Counted from the first letter of the stretch, positions 53,443-63,315 are shown. The stretch is 64,000 nucleotides of DNA from Alistipes timonensis JC136 (GCF_900107675.1 NZ_FNRI01000005.1:186001-250000), one strand, 5' to 3'. The notes: generated from the letters alone by a model not told the origin. Program-made: numbers and translations.

Positions 53443-55017
53443 ATGAAAATAAGATATATCGCAACCCTGCTGCTGTTGGCCGTCGGCACCGTATCGTGCA
53501 AAGACTGGCTCGACGTATATCCCCGTTCGGAAATCACCTCGAACAAGGTGTTCGAGAACGAGGACGGCTTCTACTCCGCGCTTGCGGGCCTCTACATCAA
53601 AATGGCCGACGACAAACTCTACGGATTCGACCTCACGTGCGGTTACCTCGACATGATGGGAGGCGCCGTATATACGGGCGGCGGCGCATACCTGACCTAT
53701 TACGCCAATAACTTCTATAACGATCCGAGTTATGCCGTTACCGTAGCCCCGCTGCAATTCCCGGCGTTCAACCACACCCGGGGAGCGATCCGCACGGAAA
53801 GGACGGATGCCACGTACGAGGCTATCTGGACAAAGATGTACAACACCATCACCAACGCGAACCTGCTGCTTCAGGAGCTCAAAACCACCGACGTAGCGTT
53901 CGAAACGGGTGTCAAAGAGTTGCTGACGGGCGAAGCGCTGGCCGTGAGGGCTTACCTGCACCTCGACCTCGTGCGGCTGTTCCAGCCGCCCTACCTCTCG
54001 GAACAGGGCAGGACAGCCAAGCGCATCCCCTACATGGAGACGCTCGATGCCCTGAAATTCGTTCCCTCATCGACGACCGACGAGATCCTGGACAAGGTGG
54101 ACGCCGATCTGGCCCATGCCGCCGAGATCATGAAGGACAACGATCCCATCAGCTCGAACAAGAGTTACCATACGCTGATGTTCACCACCAGCCGCCAGTA
54201 CAAACTGAACTATTACGCCGTGAAACTGCTCCAGGCGCGGTCGTTCCTCTACCGCGGCAAGAATAAGGAGGCCTATGCGGCGGCCAAGGAGGTCATCGAC
54301 AATGCCGCGGGAGCCGGCGTCCACTTCATCACCGAAGCCGAGCGCAACCGCGTCGACAGTTACGGAACTCCCGTGGACCGCAGCTGTCCGATGGAAAATC
54401 TCTTCGCCGTGCTGACGGACGATCTGGACGAAAACATGCAGGATGCGGTCAAGGCAAACGGCGGTACGAGATTGGGTGTGTTCGGCAAACTGGCGTCGAA
54501 CAAATGGCTGAGTGCAACCTCCGGTCTGACGCCCGCTGCCTTCTTCTCGGCAGCGAGCGACATCCGCATCAATCTCTGGAAAAGGACGATCTACCCATCG
54601 GGAATGATCGGCAAATACATTCGTGAATCAAGCACGCCGGAAGACATCGCACTCTATCCGAAGCAGGCCGTGACGCTGCTCAAACTGGGCGAAGCCTACC
54701 TGATCGCCGCGGAAGCAGCCATCGAGGCAGTCGACCCGGGCGAAGGCCTGAGCATCCTCCAACAGCTCCAGACCGCACGGCAAGGCGGCATCTACAATTC
54801 GGCGGACCCTGAGGGGCTGAAAGCCGAGATCCTGCTCGAATACCGGCGCGAAACGCTCGGAGACGGGCAACTCTTCTATGCCTACAAGCGGCGCAACGAG
54901 GAGCGGCTGATAACGCTGTACCAAGTCCCGGAGTTGACCTACTATTTCACAATGGATGACAACAAGTATACGCCCGACATTCCCGACAAGGAGTACAACG
55001 CGGGCCGAACCTATTAA
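53443..55017 (+). CDS. SusD/RagB-family surface lipoprotein 2
   Basis: 524 residues, lipobox GTVSC (Cys19). FENEDGFYSALAGLYIKMA near the start, TGEALAVRAYLHLDLVRLFQPPY, GEAYLIAAEAAIEAV and a C-terminal EILLEYRRETLGDGQLFYAYKR are diagnostic of the family. It pairs with SusC2, 11 bp upstream, and is followed by two accessory lipoproteins in the same direction. Confidence 0.92.
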   Translation: MKIRYIATLLLLAVGTVSCKDWLDVYPRSEITSNKVFENEDGFYSALAGLYIKMADDKLYGFDLTCGYLDMMGGAVYTGGGAYLTYYANNFYNDPSYAVTVAPLQFPAFNHTRGAIRTERTDATYEAIWTKMYNTITNANLLLQELKTTDVAFETGVKELLTGEALAVRAYLHLDLVRLFQPPYLSEQGRTAKRIPYMETLDALKFVPSSTTDEILDKVDADLAHAAEIMKDNDPISSNKSYHTLMFTTSRQYKLNYYAVKLLQARSFLYRGKNKEAYAAAKEVIDNAAGAGVHFITEAERNRVDSYGTPVDRSCPMENLFAVLTDDLDENMQDAVKANGGTRLGVFGKLASNKWLSATSGLTPAAFFSAASDIRINLWKRTIYPSGMIGKYIRESSTPEDIALYPKQAVTLLKLGEAYLIAAEAAIEAVDPGEGLSILQQLQTARQGGIYNSADPEGLKAEILLEYRRETLGDGQLFYAYKRRNEERLITLYQVPELTYYFTMDDNKYTPDIPDKEYNAGRTY

Positions 55018-55028
55018 GAATGACAGCC

Positions 55029-55769
55029 ATGAAAAAATACATTATTCCCATTCTGGCAATTACCATTGCTTTCGCAGCTTGCAAAAAGGAGGACATACCG
55101 GCATACGACTCGAAGCGCCCCGCGCTGAATTTCGTCAAAAACTATTTTCTCCCGACATTGAATGACAATGCAGAGCTGGATACACTGAGGATAAATACGG
55201 TATATTACACCGGACAGGACGAAATCGATTTCAAAATTCCGGTACGCCTGTCGGGAACCATTGCGGACCACGACCGGAAATACACCGTGCGCATATCGTC
55301 CGAAAAAAGCTACGGCAATCTGGTAGAAGGCGTGCACTACACACTACCAACGCAACAAATCCTCCATGCGGGACAGTATGCCGACTCGACGATCATACAA
55401 GCCAATCTCGCCAAACTGCGCGAAGATCATGCCATAGGCATGCTCGTCATCGAACTGGTCCCCGACGAAACCTTCATCGCAGGACTGGATACCTACCAGA
55501 GTATCGGAGTGGAAATGTCCGGAGGAGGATTTACGGTTCAACCTCCTTTTTGGAACAGAAATGATCTGAACACTTACGGCGGCACCTACTCCTCAATCAA
55601 AGCCGAGAAATACGCGGAACTGAACGGAGTCACGGACGACATGTGGCGCGAAAGCAATACGATCACACGATATGCATACGGCAAACGCACCTATGAATGG
55701 TTCCGCAACAACCCCACTTACGACAACGGAGTGCTGGTAGTGTTCAAAGGAACAATCAATTACGAATAA
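55029..55769 (+). CDS. DUF4843 family lipoprotein
   Basis: 246 residues from ATG 55029; an ATG at 55020 only adds MTA before MKKYIIPILAITIAFAAC. Lipobox FAAC, then two beta-sandwich halves; WRESNTITRYAYGKRTYEWF near the C-terminus fits DUF4843. This family usually follows SusC/SusD pairs together with a PKD-like lipoprotein, as here. It is likely a surface-exposed ligand-binding accessory. The gene looks more AT-rich than its neighbours. Confidence 0.82.
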   Translation: MKKYIIPILAITIAFAACKKEDIPAYDSKRPALNFVKNYFLPTLNDNAELDTLRINTVYYTGQDEIDFKIPVRLSGTIADHDRKYTVRISSEKSYGNLVEGVHYTLPTQQILHAGQYADSTIIQANLAKLREDHAIGMLVIELVPDETFIAGLDTYQSIGVEMSGGGFTVQPPFWNRNDLNTYGGTYSSIKAEKYAELNGVTDDMWRESNTITRYAYGKRTYEWFRNNPTYDNGVLVVFKGTINYE

Positions 55770-55781
55770 AGAAGAACAACC

Positions 55782-57350
55782 ATGAAAATACTCAAATACC
55801 TGACGGTTATTCTGGCGGCCGCCCTCGCGGCAACGGGCTGCTACGACGACAAGGGCAGTTACTATACCGGCTCTTGGACCGACATCGCTGCGGTGGAGGG
55901 CATGAGCATACCCGGCATCGGAACGAACTACTACCTCAATCTGGTCGAAGAGGAGACACTGAGTCTCAACCCCACGGTCCGCTTCAAACCAGGCGTGGAC
56001 GAATCGCTTTTCACCTACGACTGGGTCATGGGCGGCGACACCATTGCCTCGGGGCTCAAACTCAACTGGACGGTGATGCGTACCAACAAGATGGAATTCA
56101 ACCAATCGGGACAAACTTCGTTCTGGCTGGCCATCAACAACAAGAAATCGGGCGAAAATTGGCGCTATTACCTCCAGAACGATGCAGGCAACCTCCTGAA
56201 AGTGACAATCGCCCAGGTCATGGCTCCGAAAGTCGGTGTTTTCGTCTATGAAAAGGAGGACGGAAGTGTCGAATGGGGTTCGGTCAAAGGGGCGAATGCG
56301 GCAACTCCGGAAGCCTTTACAACGCTCTACACAGACATATTTGCGCACTACAACGCCCCCTCCAGAATGGAAGGATCCGTAGTCGGGACCGCTTACGACG
56401 GTTCACAGCTCATCGTCTACACCAATCAAGGCCCGGATCACGGCGCGATGGTACAAACCTCAGAAGCGAGCACCAACCCATTGGGACTTTCCATCGGCAC
56501 CGTCAGCAATCTGGTATTCGACGGAGTGCCCGAAGCCGGAATCAATGGACAGAGCTTCTACAAAGGAAACATGCAGGAAATGCTGGTCGGCAATTCGCTT
56601 TTCATCGGCCCGACCAATAATGTATATCAGATGATTCTGTCCGATGCCATTCCCACACAGGACGGCGTAGTTCAGATCATGGGCGCCAATCCCTATGCGA
56701 ACCTGATGCATTTTTCGGTACAGCGCATGCCCTCGGGCGAACTCTGGTATTACCGCTACGACTCCAACCGGGGTTACCTGCGCCAAATACTGCCGGACGA
56801 AAACGGCACGGTGCTCAAAGCCGACCGGATCATCGGCGTATTCCGTCAGCCGACGTTCATCGACAAGCAGATCAAAATGTTCGTGGCCGTGAAAGCGGGC
56901 GCCGCCTATCAGCTCCACACCTATACGTATGAGCAGAAGACCAGCGGCAGCGACATTATCACCTACGTTGACAAGAAAGACATCACTTCCTGGGCCGGGG
57001 GCATGAGCGACGACTGCACGATGTTCACCAACGGCATCGAGGTCCCGCTCAACTACCTCTACATCGCCAAGGGACGCGACCTCTGGCGTACGAGCTACGA
57101 GTCGCAGGCCGACCCGCAGGTGGTAAAGAGTTTCCCGGCGCCGATCTCGGACGTCGAAGTGGTCATAACCTCCCCGAACAGGATCGATGTCGATACCAAG
57201 GAGTTATATACGGCGGTGTTCACGTACGACGCGGGGGCCAAAACCTCGAAAATGTACGTGCTGGACGCCAAAACCGACGATCTGAAAGCCTACTCCGAGG
57301 TGGAAACCGCAATCCCGGGCAAGGTGGTATGCTTCCGGGCCAACCAGTAA
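55782..57350 (+). CDS. PKD-like family surface lipoprotein
   Basis: 522 residues, lipobox ATGC (Cys21). An N-terminal PKD-like sandwich at about 45-150 (SLNPTVRFKPGVDESLFTYDW) is followed by a beta-rich, possibly propeller-like C-terminal part (LIVYTNQGPDHGAMV; YLYIAKGRDLWRTSYESQ). It is probably displayed on the surface with SusD2 and DUF4843 to bind ligand. A hairpin follows 18 bp after the stop. Confidence 0.82.
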   Translation: MKILKYLTVILAAALAATGCYDDKGSYYTGSWTDIAAVEGMSIPGIGTNYYLNLVEEETLSLNPTVRFKPGVDESLFTYDWVMGGDTIASGLKLNWTVMRTNKMEFNQSGQTSFWLAINNKKSGENWRYYLQNDAGNLLKVTIAQVMAPKVGVFVYEKEDGSVEWGSVKGANAATPEAFTTLYTDIFAHYNAPSRMEGSVVGTAYDGSQLIVYTNQGPDHGAMVQTSEASTNPLGLSIGTVSNLVFDGVPEAGINGQSFYKGNMQEMLVGNSLFIGPTNNVYQMILSDAIPTQDGVVQIMGANPYANLMHFSVQRMPSGELWYYRYDSNRGYLRQILPDENGTVLKADRIIGVFRQPTFIDKQIKMFVAVKAGAAYQLHTYTYEQKTSGSDIITYVDKKDITSWAGGMSDDCTMFTNGIEVPLNYLYIAKGRDLWRTSYESQADPQVVKSFPAPISDVEVVITSPNRIDVDTKELYTAVFTYDAGAKTSKMYVLDAKTDDLKAYSEVETAIPGKVVCFRANQ

Positions 57351-57367
57351 ACACCCTATACGAAGGG

Positions 57368-57407
57368 ATTATTTCCGGCGGTCCTGCACGGGAGTGCCGG
57401 AAATAAT
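57368..57407 (+). terminator. hairpin after the SusCD/PKD block
   Basis: ATTATTTCCGGC (57368-57379), 16-nt loop, GCCGGAAATAAT (57396-57407): a 12-bp perfect stem. No long T-run, so read-through into the hydrolase genes is possible. TATCTTTC at 57411-57418 resembles a -7 element but lacks a -33. Confidence 0.6.
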
Positions 57408-57433
57408 GCTTATCTTTCGATGATAATTCGCCT

Positions 57434-58081
57434 ATGCAAACCATGAAAAGAATCCTGTTTATCCTGCTGCTCTTCGCCGCCGCGACCGGGTTCGCCCGGG
57501 AGCCGTTCCGGCTCGAGACCGGCGATCTGCTCTTTCAGGTCAACGGCCGGAGCGCCTACACCGAAGCCATCAAAAACGTTACCTCGGGCATCGAGCAGCT
57601 GGAATTTTCGCACGTAGGCGTCGCCTACATCGAGGACGGCGAGACTTATGTGCTCGAGGCCGTGCCCTACGGGGTCGTCAAAAGCAGACTGGACAAGTTC
57701 TTCCGCAACTCCCAGTTGGCCGACGGCAAACCGGTCGTGGTGGTCGGCAGGCTGAAGCCCCGGCTGCAAAAGAACATCCCGGCAGCCATCGAACGGATCA
57801 AAAAGCTGCTGGGAAAACGTTACGACTATGTTTTCGACCCCGATGACGACACCTATTATTGCAGCGAACTGATCTACGTCTCCTACCTCCGTCCCGACGG
57901 AAAGCCGATCTTCCGGATGAAGCCCATGACCTTCCGCGACAAGACGACGGGCGAGACGAGCCCCCTGTGGATCGAACATTTCAAACGCCACAAATGCGAT
58001 ATCCCCGAGGGCGTACCGGGCACCAACCCGGGTGACATGTCCCGTTCGAAGGCCATCCGCATCGTTCACCGCTATTTCTGA
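57434..58081 (+). CDS. YiiX/YebB-like permuted papain-fold cysteine hydrolase
   Basis: 215 residues from ATG 57434 (a second Met at 57443 begins MKRILFILLLF). Signal peptide about 1-21. The permuted NlpC/P60 motifs are GDLLFQ (30-35), His60 in LEFSHVGVAY and the catalytic Cys143 in DTYYCSELIYVSY. Family members are periplasmic or surface amidases or peptidases that act on peptidoglycan or peptides. It lies 83 bp after the PKD gene and 23 bp before the protease pair. Confidence 0.82.
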   Translation: MQTMKRILFILLLFAAATGFAREPFRLETGDLLFQVNGRSAYTEAIKNVTSGIEQLEFSHVGVAYIEDGETYVLEAVPYGVVKSRLDKFFRNSQLADGKPVVVVGRLKPRLQKNIPAAIERIKKLLGKRYDYVFDPDDDTYYCSELIYVSYLRPDGKPIFRMKPMTFRDKTTGETSPLWIEHFKRHKCDIPEGVPGTNPGDMSRSKAIRIVHRYF

Positions 58082-58104
58082 AACAACTAACTATCAATAG
58101 ATTT

Positions 58105-60723
58105 ATGTTCAAACAAGTTCTTACGCTTTCGCTCTGCGCCCTGATAGCCGCCGCGCCTCTCGAGGCCAAAAGCAAGAAAAGCAGCCGGAAAAAAGCCCAG
58201 ACGACGCAAACCGCGGAGAAACCCAAGGAGAGCGCCTACGACAAGCTCTTCAAAAAGAAACACGAAGTGGCCGACGGCATGGTCAAACTGCACAAGGTCG
58301 GCGACAAGCTCTATTTCGAATTTCCGCAGGCGCTCTTCGGCCGCGAAATGCTGCTGGGATCGGTGATCTCGGAGACCTCGGACAACCTCACGGGAGTCCC
58401 CGGCTCGAAATCCTACACGCCGCTCCACATCACCTTTACCAAAACGGGCGAGAACGTGCAGATCCGCGAGATCAATGCCGACAACTACACGCTGGGCGTG
58501 GCCGGAAACATCCTCCGCTCGCTCGACCGGAACAACATCCCGACCATCTTCCGCAATTTCAAAATCGACGCCTACAACGCCGACTCGACGGCCGTGGTGT
58601 TCAACGTCACGGACCTCTTCGTGAGCCACGTCAAGGAGCTGTCGCCCTTCTCCTACCTCGGGGCTTACGGCGGTTCGGGGTCGCCGAGCCTCAGCGAGTC
58701 GTTCAAAAAGGAACTCTCGTCGCTGGGCGGCATCAAATCCTTTGCCGACAACCTCACGGTGAAAAGCACCCTGAGCTACACCTACTCGGTGACGCACCCC
58801 GTGACAAAGCAGAAGATCGTGGACAACGAGCCGCTGACGGCCGTCATGACCCGGACATTGGTGCTGCTCGACGAGGAGCCCTACCGCCCCCGCATCACCG
58901 ACAGCCGCATGTCGGTATTCCCCACCGGGAAATACCTGTACAGCGACAAGGAGCAGCGCGTGAAAGCCGTCTACCTGGCCAACCGCTGGCGGCTGGAGCC
59001 GTCGGACGCGGAAGCCTGGAAGCGCGGCGAGCAGGTCGAACCCGTGAAGCCGGTCGTCTTCTACATCGACCCGGATTTCCCCGAAAAGTGGCAGCCCGCA
59101 GTCTATGAAGGCGTCATGCAGTGGAACGAGCTCTTCGCCAAGATCGGGTTCAAAAACGCCGTGAAAGCACTGCCCTACCCCGAGGACGATCCTGAGTTCG
59201 ACCCCGACAACATCAAATATTCCTGCCTGCGCTACGCCCCGGTGCCCATCGCCAACGCCATGGGTCCCTCGTGGGTCGATCCGCGCAGCGGCGAGATACT
59301 CAACGCCTCGGTCTATGTCTTCCACGATGTCGTGAAGATGCTCAACCGGATGATCTTCGTGCAGACCTCGCAGGCCGACGAGCGCGTCCGCCGGGTCAAC
59401 CTCCCCGACGAGGTGCTACTCGACGGGCTCCGCTACGTGCTGGCGCACGAGGTGGGGCACTGCCTGGGATTCATGCACAACATGAGTTCGTCGTCGGTGA
59501 TCCCGGTCGATTCGCTCCGCTCGCCGTCGTTCACCCGGAAGTACGGCACGACCACCTCGATCATGGACTACGCGCGTTTCAACTACGTAGCCCAGCCCGG
59601 CGACCGGGAGCGCGGCGTGCAGCTCACCCCGCCCCGCTTCGGCGTCTACGACGAATATGCCGTGAAGTGGCTCTACACCCCGGTACCCGACGCCAAGACT
59701 CCCGAAGAGGAGTATGCGGTGACCTCGAAATGGATCACCGAGGCTTCGGCCGACCCGACCTACCGCTACGGCAAACAGCAGTTCGGGGGCATCGTCGATC
59801 CCAAGTCGCAGACCGAGGACCTCGGCGACGACGCCGTGAAGGCTTCAGAATACGGCATCCGCAACCTGCGCTACATCCTTGAGAACCTCGACGCATGGCT
59901 GGCGTCCGGCGACGACGACTATTCGCAGCGCAACGGCATGTACACGAACATCGTGAACCAGTATGTCACCTACATCCAGCACGTCTACGCCAACATCGGC
60001 GGCATCTACCTCAACGAGAAGCTGGAGGGCGATCCCGTGGAGGCCGTGGTGTGCGTGCCGCGCGAGAAGCAGCGCCGGGCATTGCAGTTCATCCTCGCGG
60101 AACTCAAACAGATGCAGTGGCTCGACAACGCGCCCCTGCTGGAAAAGGTGACCATCCTGGGTTCGCCCCGGGAGGCCGTGCGCGAGGCGGTCATTCAGGC
60201 CGTGGTCAACGCTCCGGCCAAGAAGACCCTGGCGATCAACGCCCAGTTGTCGAAAGACCCCTACACCCCCGAAGCCTGCTACAAGGACGTTTCGGACTTC
60301 GTGTGGGAGCCCACCGTGCGCAACCGCCGCCTGACCGAGGATGAAATGGCCATCCAGCGCGAGTTCCTCAAAGCCGCAGCCGCCAAGGCCGGGCTGAAGA
60401 ACTACACCGCCGGGGGCAGCACGCCCAACGCATTCGCCGCGGACGACGCCGGATGGGAGGCTTTCAGCTCGTTCGCACGACCGGCGCCGCTGTGCAGCTG
60501 CGCAGGGTGCGAACACGGGATCGCGGCCGACGGCGACGCCGTGTCGGGATTCGGAGCTCCCCGGTTCCAGTACTTCACGCAGAAGGATATCTCGATGATC
60601 TACTACAACGACATCCTGCGCATCCGCAACCTGCTGCGCGGCAAAGCGGCATCGGCGTCGGGCGAAACCCGCATGCACTACCAGTACTTGCTGCACAACC
60701 TCGACAAAGCGCTCAACAAATAA
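58105..60723 (+). CDS. secreted zinc-dependent metalloprotease (metzincin type, DUF5117/DUF4953)
   Basis: 872 residues, signal peptide about 1-21. DUF5118-like start (about 35-85), DUF5117 (about 90-290) and a catalytic C-terminal part. The metzincin site HExxHxxGxxH is at 448-458 (HEVGHCLGFMH, bases 59446-59478) with a Met-turn SIMDY about 33 residues later. An odd Cys/His cluster (Cys797, Cys799, Cys802, His804) interrupts the C-terminal region. It should digest proteins or peptides in the periplasm or at the surface. Its stop overlaps the start of the paralogue (TAATG). Confidence 0.9.
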   Translation: MFKQVLTLSLCALIAAAPLEAKSKKSSRKKAQTTQTAEKPKESAYDKLFKKKHEVADGMVKLHKVGDKLYFEFPQALFGREMLLGSVISETSDNLTGVPGSKSYTPLHITFTKTGENVQIREINADNYTLGVAGNILRSLDRNNIPTIFRNFKIDAYNADSTAVVFNVTDLFVSHVKELSPFSYLGAYGGSGSPSLSESFKKELSSLGGIKSFADNLTVKSTLSYTYSVTHPVTKQKIVDNEPLTAVMTRTLVLLDEEPYRPRITDSRMSVFPTGKYLYSDKEQRVKAVYLANRWRLEPSDAEAWKRGEQVEPVKPVVFYIDPDFPEKWQPAVYEGVMQWNELFAKIGFKNAVKALPYPEDDPEFDPDNIKYSCLRYAPVPIANAMGPSWVDPRSGEILNASVYVFHDVVKMLNRMIFVQTSQADERVRRVNLPDEVLLDGLRYVLAHEVGHCLGFMHNMSSSSVIPVDSLRSPSFTRKYGTTTSIMDYARFNYVAQPGDRERGVQLTPPRFGVYDEYAVKWLYTPVPDAKTPEEEYAVTSKWITEASADPTYRYGKQQFGGIVDPKSQTEDLGDDAVKASEYGIRNLRYILENLDAWLASGDDDYSQRNGMYTNIVNQYVTYIQHVYANIGGIYLNEKLEGDPVEAVVCVPREKQRRALQFILAELKQMQWLDNAPLLEKVTILGSPREAVREAVIQAVVNAPAKKTLAINAQLSKDPYTPEACYKDVSDFVWEPTVRNRRLTEDEMAIQREFLKAAAAKAGLKNYTAGGSTPNAFAADDAGWEAFSSFARPAPLCSCAGCEHGIAADGDAVSGFGAPRFQYFTQKDISMIYYNDILRIRNLLRGKAASASGETRMHYQYLLHNLDKALNK

Positions 60724-63263
60724 TGCCTTCAGCCATGAGAATATCCCTGAACAAGATCGGCGCGCTGCTGCTTGCCGCACTCCTGGCAATGACCGTACTG
60801 CCCGGCGGAGCGCACGCGGCGGCAAAGGGCCGCAAGGAGAAGAAAAAGAGCGAGACCCCGGCGCCCAAAAAGCTGTCGGCCTATGAAAAGCTCTTCAAAG
60901 ACAAGGAGTCCAGGACGGCCGAAGGGCTTTTCAAACTCCACATCATCGACGGAAAGCTCTACACGGAAATCCCGCTCGACATCCTCGAACGCGAGTTCGT
61001 CATCAACACCTCGATCGAGGAGTCGTCGCTGGCCGACTACGGCCTGGCGGGCCAGCAACCGCTGCCGCCCTACCACGTGACCTTCTCGCGCCGGGATTCG
61101 GTGGTGAGGATGCACGAGGTGCCGCGCCGCACGCTCTCCGACGGCGACGCCGGCATCGTCCGGGCGCTGGAGATCAGCTCGGCGATGCCCATTGTCGCCA
61201 GCTATCCGATCAAAGCCTACAACGCCGATTCGACGGCCGTGGTGATCGAGAACACGGCGCTGTTCATGAGCGACAACGAGCACCTCAAAGCGTTCGAAGC
61301 CCGCGGCATGAGCCCGCTGCACATCTCCCGCGCCAGCTACAAGGCCGACCGCTCGCTGCTCCGCGACGTGGAGGGCGGAAAGGATTACGCCTCGGTCATC
61401 AGCGACATGACCTACGGCGTGACGACGCAGTATTTCATCTTCATCATCTGCAAAGACAAGCCTTTCACGGCCCGCGCACGACGCACGGTCACGATGCTCC
61501 CCGAGGAGTGCGCCCCGGCGCGCATCGCCGACCCGCGGATCGGCGTGCTGCCCGTGCCCTTCACCCGTTTCACCGCGGAACAGGGCACGCGTCCGGCCTA
61601 TTTCGCCTCGCGGATCAACTTCCGCCCCGAGGGTGAGATTCGTCCCGTGACCTTCTACATCGACACCCTGTTCGCCCCGGCGTGGCAGCAGGGCATCCGC
61701 CGCGGCATCGGGCTGTGGAACGAAGCCTTCCGCCGGATCGGCATGGGCGACGTGCTGAAAGCCGAAGCCTACCCCGCCGACGGATTCGACAGCAACAATC
61801 CCGGGGGATTCTATGTGAAATACGTCGCGTCGACCAATCCGAAGATGACGGTCAACCTCTCGACCGACCCCCGCAGCGGCGAGATCACGGGCGGACGCAT
61901 CCACCTGCCCGAAAGCCTGCTCGACGAGATTCGCCTGCGCCGCTTCATCGACCTCGCGGCCACAGACCCCGCGGCGCGCGACATGGTGCTCGACGACGAG
62001 GAACTCGCTTCGTCGCTGGCCGTCCACACGGCGCGCGGCGTGGCTCAGGTGCTCGGCCTTGCGACCAACTATGCGGCGGCAGCGGCCTACCCGACCGATT
62101 CGCTGCGCTCGGCGGCGTTCACCCGCGAAAACGGCATCTGCTCGTCGATCACGGCGCTCAACGACTACAACTACCTGGCACAGCCCGGGGACAAGGGCGT
62201 GCGGCTGGTGAACGACTGTCTGGGCAAATACGACTACTTCGCCGTCCGCTGGCTCTACGGCGACATCCCGGGAGCCAAGACCCCGGCCGAGGAGCAGAAA
62301 GCCCTTTCGGAGATGCTGCGCGAAAAAGCCGGCGACCCGGCCTACTACTACGGCAACTACTGGTACGACTACTACTTCGGCGACGTGCGGCTGGCCTATT
62401 ACAACCTGGGCGACGATCCCGTGAAGCGCACCCGTTACCGGTTCGAGAACCTGCGCACCGTCGCACAACATGCGGCGGAGTGGCTCGAAGGACGCGATGC
62501 GGACGGAAGCTACCGTGCGGAGACCATTGCGGCGCTCTCGAGGGGCGTCCGGGAGGTGGTTTCCTACATGGCGGCCTACATCGGCGGCGTCTACTACACC
62601 GAGGTCACGGAGGGCGACGGGCAGACGATGCTCCGCGTCGTGCCCAAGGAGGAGCAGCGGCGTTATGTGAAGGAGACGCTGAAAGCCATCGAGGACCTCT
62701 CGTGGCTCGACACGAAGCTCACCGAAGGCCAGTTGGCCAACCTCCCGCAGTCGGTGCAGACGGATTGCCTGGGGACGCTGATGAAACGCATGGAGACCCT
62801 GCCCCGCTACCAGAACGGACTGGCGGGAGCCTACACGCCGGGAGAGATGGCGGCGGACATGGCCGACTACATCTTCCGCGACGTAAGGGCGGGACGCAAA
62901 CTGTCCGACTACAACCGGCTGCTTCAGCAGGCGTTTACGGGCGTGGTCATCGGCGGCTCGAAGGTCCTTGCGGAACCCAAGTCCGCACGGGGCCGGGCCG
63001 CGGCATTCGCGGCGGCGGACGAAGAGGCCATGCAGCCCGTATTCCCCTACGAAGCCACGGCGACGCTGGCTCCGATCAGCGCATACGGCAAATACCGCAT
63101 GACGTACTACGCCAAGGATTTCTCGGAGCACGTCTACTACGGCATGCTGCTGCAACTCCGCGACATCTACCGCCGGGGAGTCGCCGCGGCGTCGGACGCC
63201 CCGTCGCGCGACTTCTGCCGCTACATGCTCCGCAGGATCGAGAACTCGCTGAAAACGGAGTAA
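60723..63263 (+). CDS. zinc-metalloprotease paralogue without catalytic residues
   Basis: 846 residues from ATG 60723, which overlaps the previous stop codon; the ATG at 60735 is an alternative and begins a clean signal peptide (MRISLNKIGALLLAALLAM). The same domain order as the upstream protease (AYEKLFKDKESRTAEGLF; FYIDTLFAPAWQQGIRRGI; DPRSGEI). At the zinc site the H-E-x-x-H-x-x-G-x-x-H pattern reads RGVAQVLGLAT (438-448, bases 62034-62066), and the Met-turn SIMDY region reads SITALNDY. Only the Gly is kept, so it cannot bind zinc in the usual way. The frame is intact over the full length, arguing for a functional pseudoenzyme. Confidence 0.85.
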   Translation: MPSAMRISLNKIGALLLAALLAMTVLPGGAHAAAKGRKEKKKSETPAPKKLSAYEKLFKDKESRTAEGLFKLHIIDGKLYTEIPLDILEREFVINTSIEESSLADYGLAGQQPLPPYHVTFSRRDSVVRMHEVPRRTLSDGDAGIVRALEISSAMPIVASYPIKAYNADSTAVVIENTALFMSDNEHLKAFEARGMSPLHISRASYKADRSLLRDVEGGKDYASVISDMTYGVTTQYFIFIICKDKPFTARARRTVTMLPEECAPARIADPRIGVLPVPFTRFTAEQGTRPAYFASRINFRPEGEIRPVTFYIDTLFAPAWQQGIRRGIGLWNEAFRRIGMGDVLKAEAYPADGFDSNNPGGFYVKYVASTNPKMTVNLSTDPRSGEITGGRIHLPESLLDEIRLRRFIDLAATDPAARDMVLDDEELASSLAVHTARGVAQVLGLATNYAAAAAYPTDSLRSAAFTRENGICSSITALNDYNYLAQPGDKGVRLVNDCLGKYDYFAVRWLYGDIPGAKTPAEEQKALSEMLREKAGDPAYYYGNYWYDYYFGDVRLAYYNLGDDPVKRTRYRFENLRTVAQHAAEWLEGRDADGSYRAETIAALSRGVREVVSYMAAYIGGVYYTEVTEGDGQTMLRVVPKEEQRRYVKETLKAIEDLSWLDTKLTEGQLANLPQSVQTDCLGTLMKRMETLPRYQNGLAGAYTPGEMAADMADYIFRDVRAGRKLSDYNRLLQQAFTGVVIGGSKVLAEPKSARGRAAAFAAADEEAMQPVFPYEATATLAPISAYGKYRMTYYAKDFSEHVYYGMLLQLRDIYRRGVAAASDAPSRDFCRYMLRRIENSLKTE

Positions 63264-63288
63264 CGACGGAAAGCCATTGAAACACAAG

Positions 63289-63315
63289 AGGCGCGGAATG
63301 TTCCGCGCCTTTTTT
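63289..63315 (+). terminator. rho-independent terminator after the protease pair
   Basis: AGGCGCGGAA (63289-63298), loop TG, TTCCGCGCCT (63301-63310), then TTTTT. A textbook terminator. Confidence 0.9.

Noticed and set aside
60723..63263. Second metalloprotease considered as a pseudogene
   Set aside because: The reading frame is intact over 846 codons with a signal peptide, normal codon use and a terminator behind it; only the zinc site is lost. It is better described as a pseudoenzyme.
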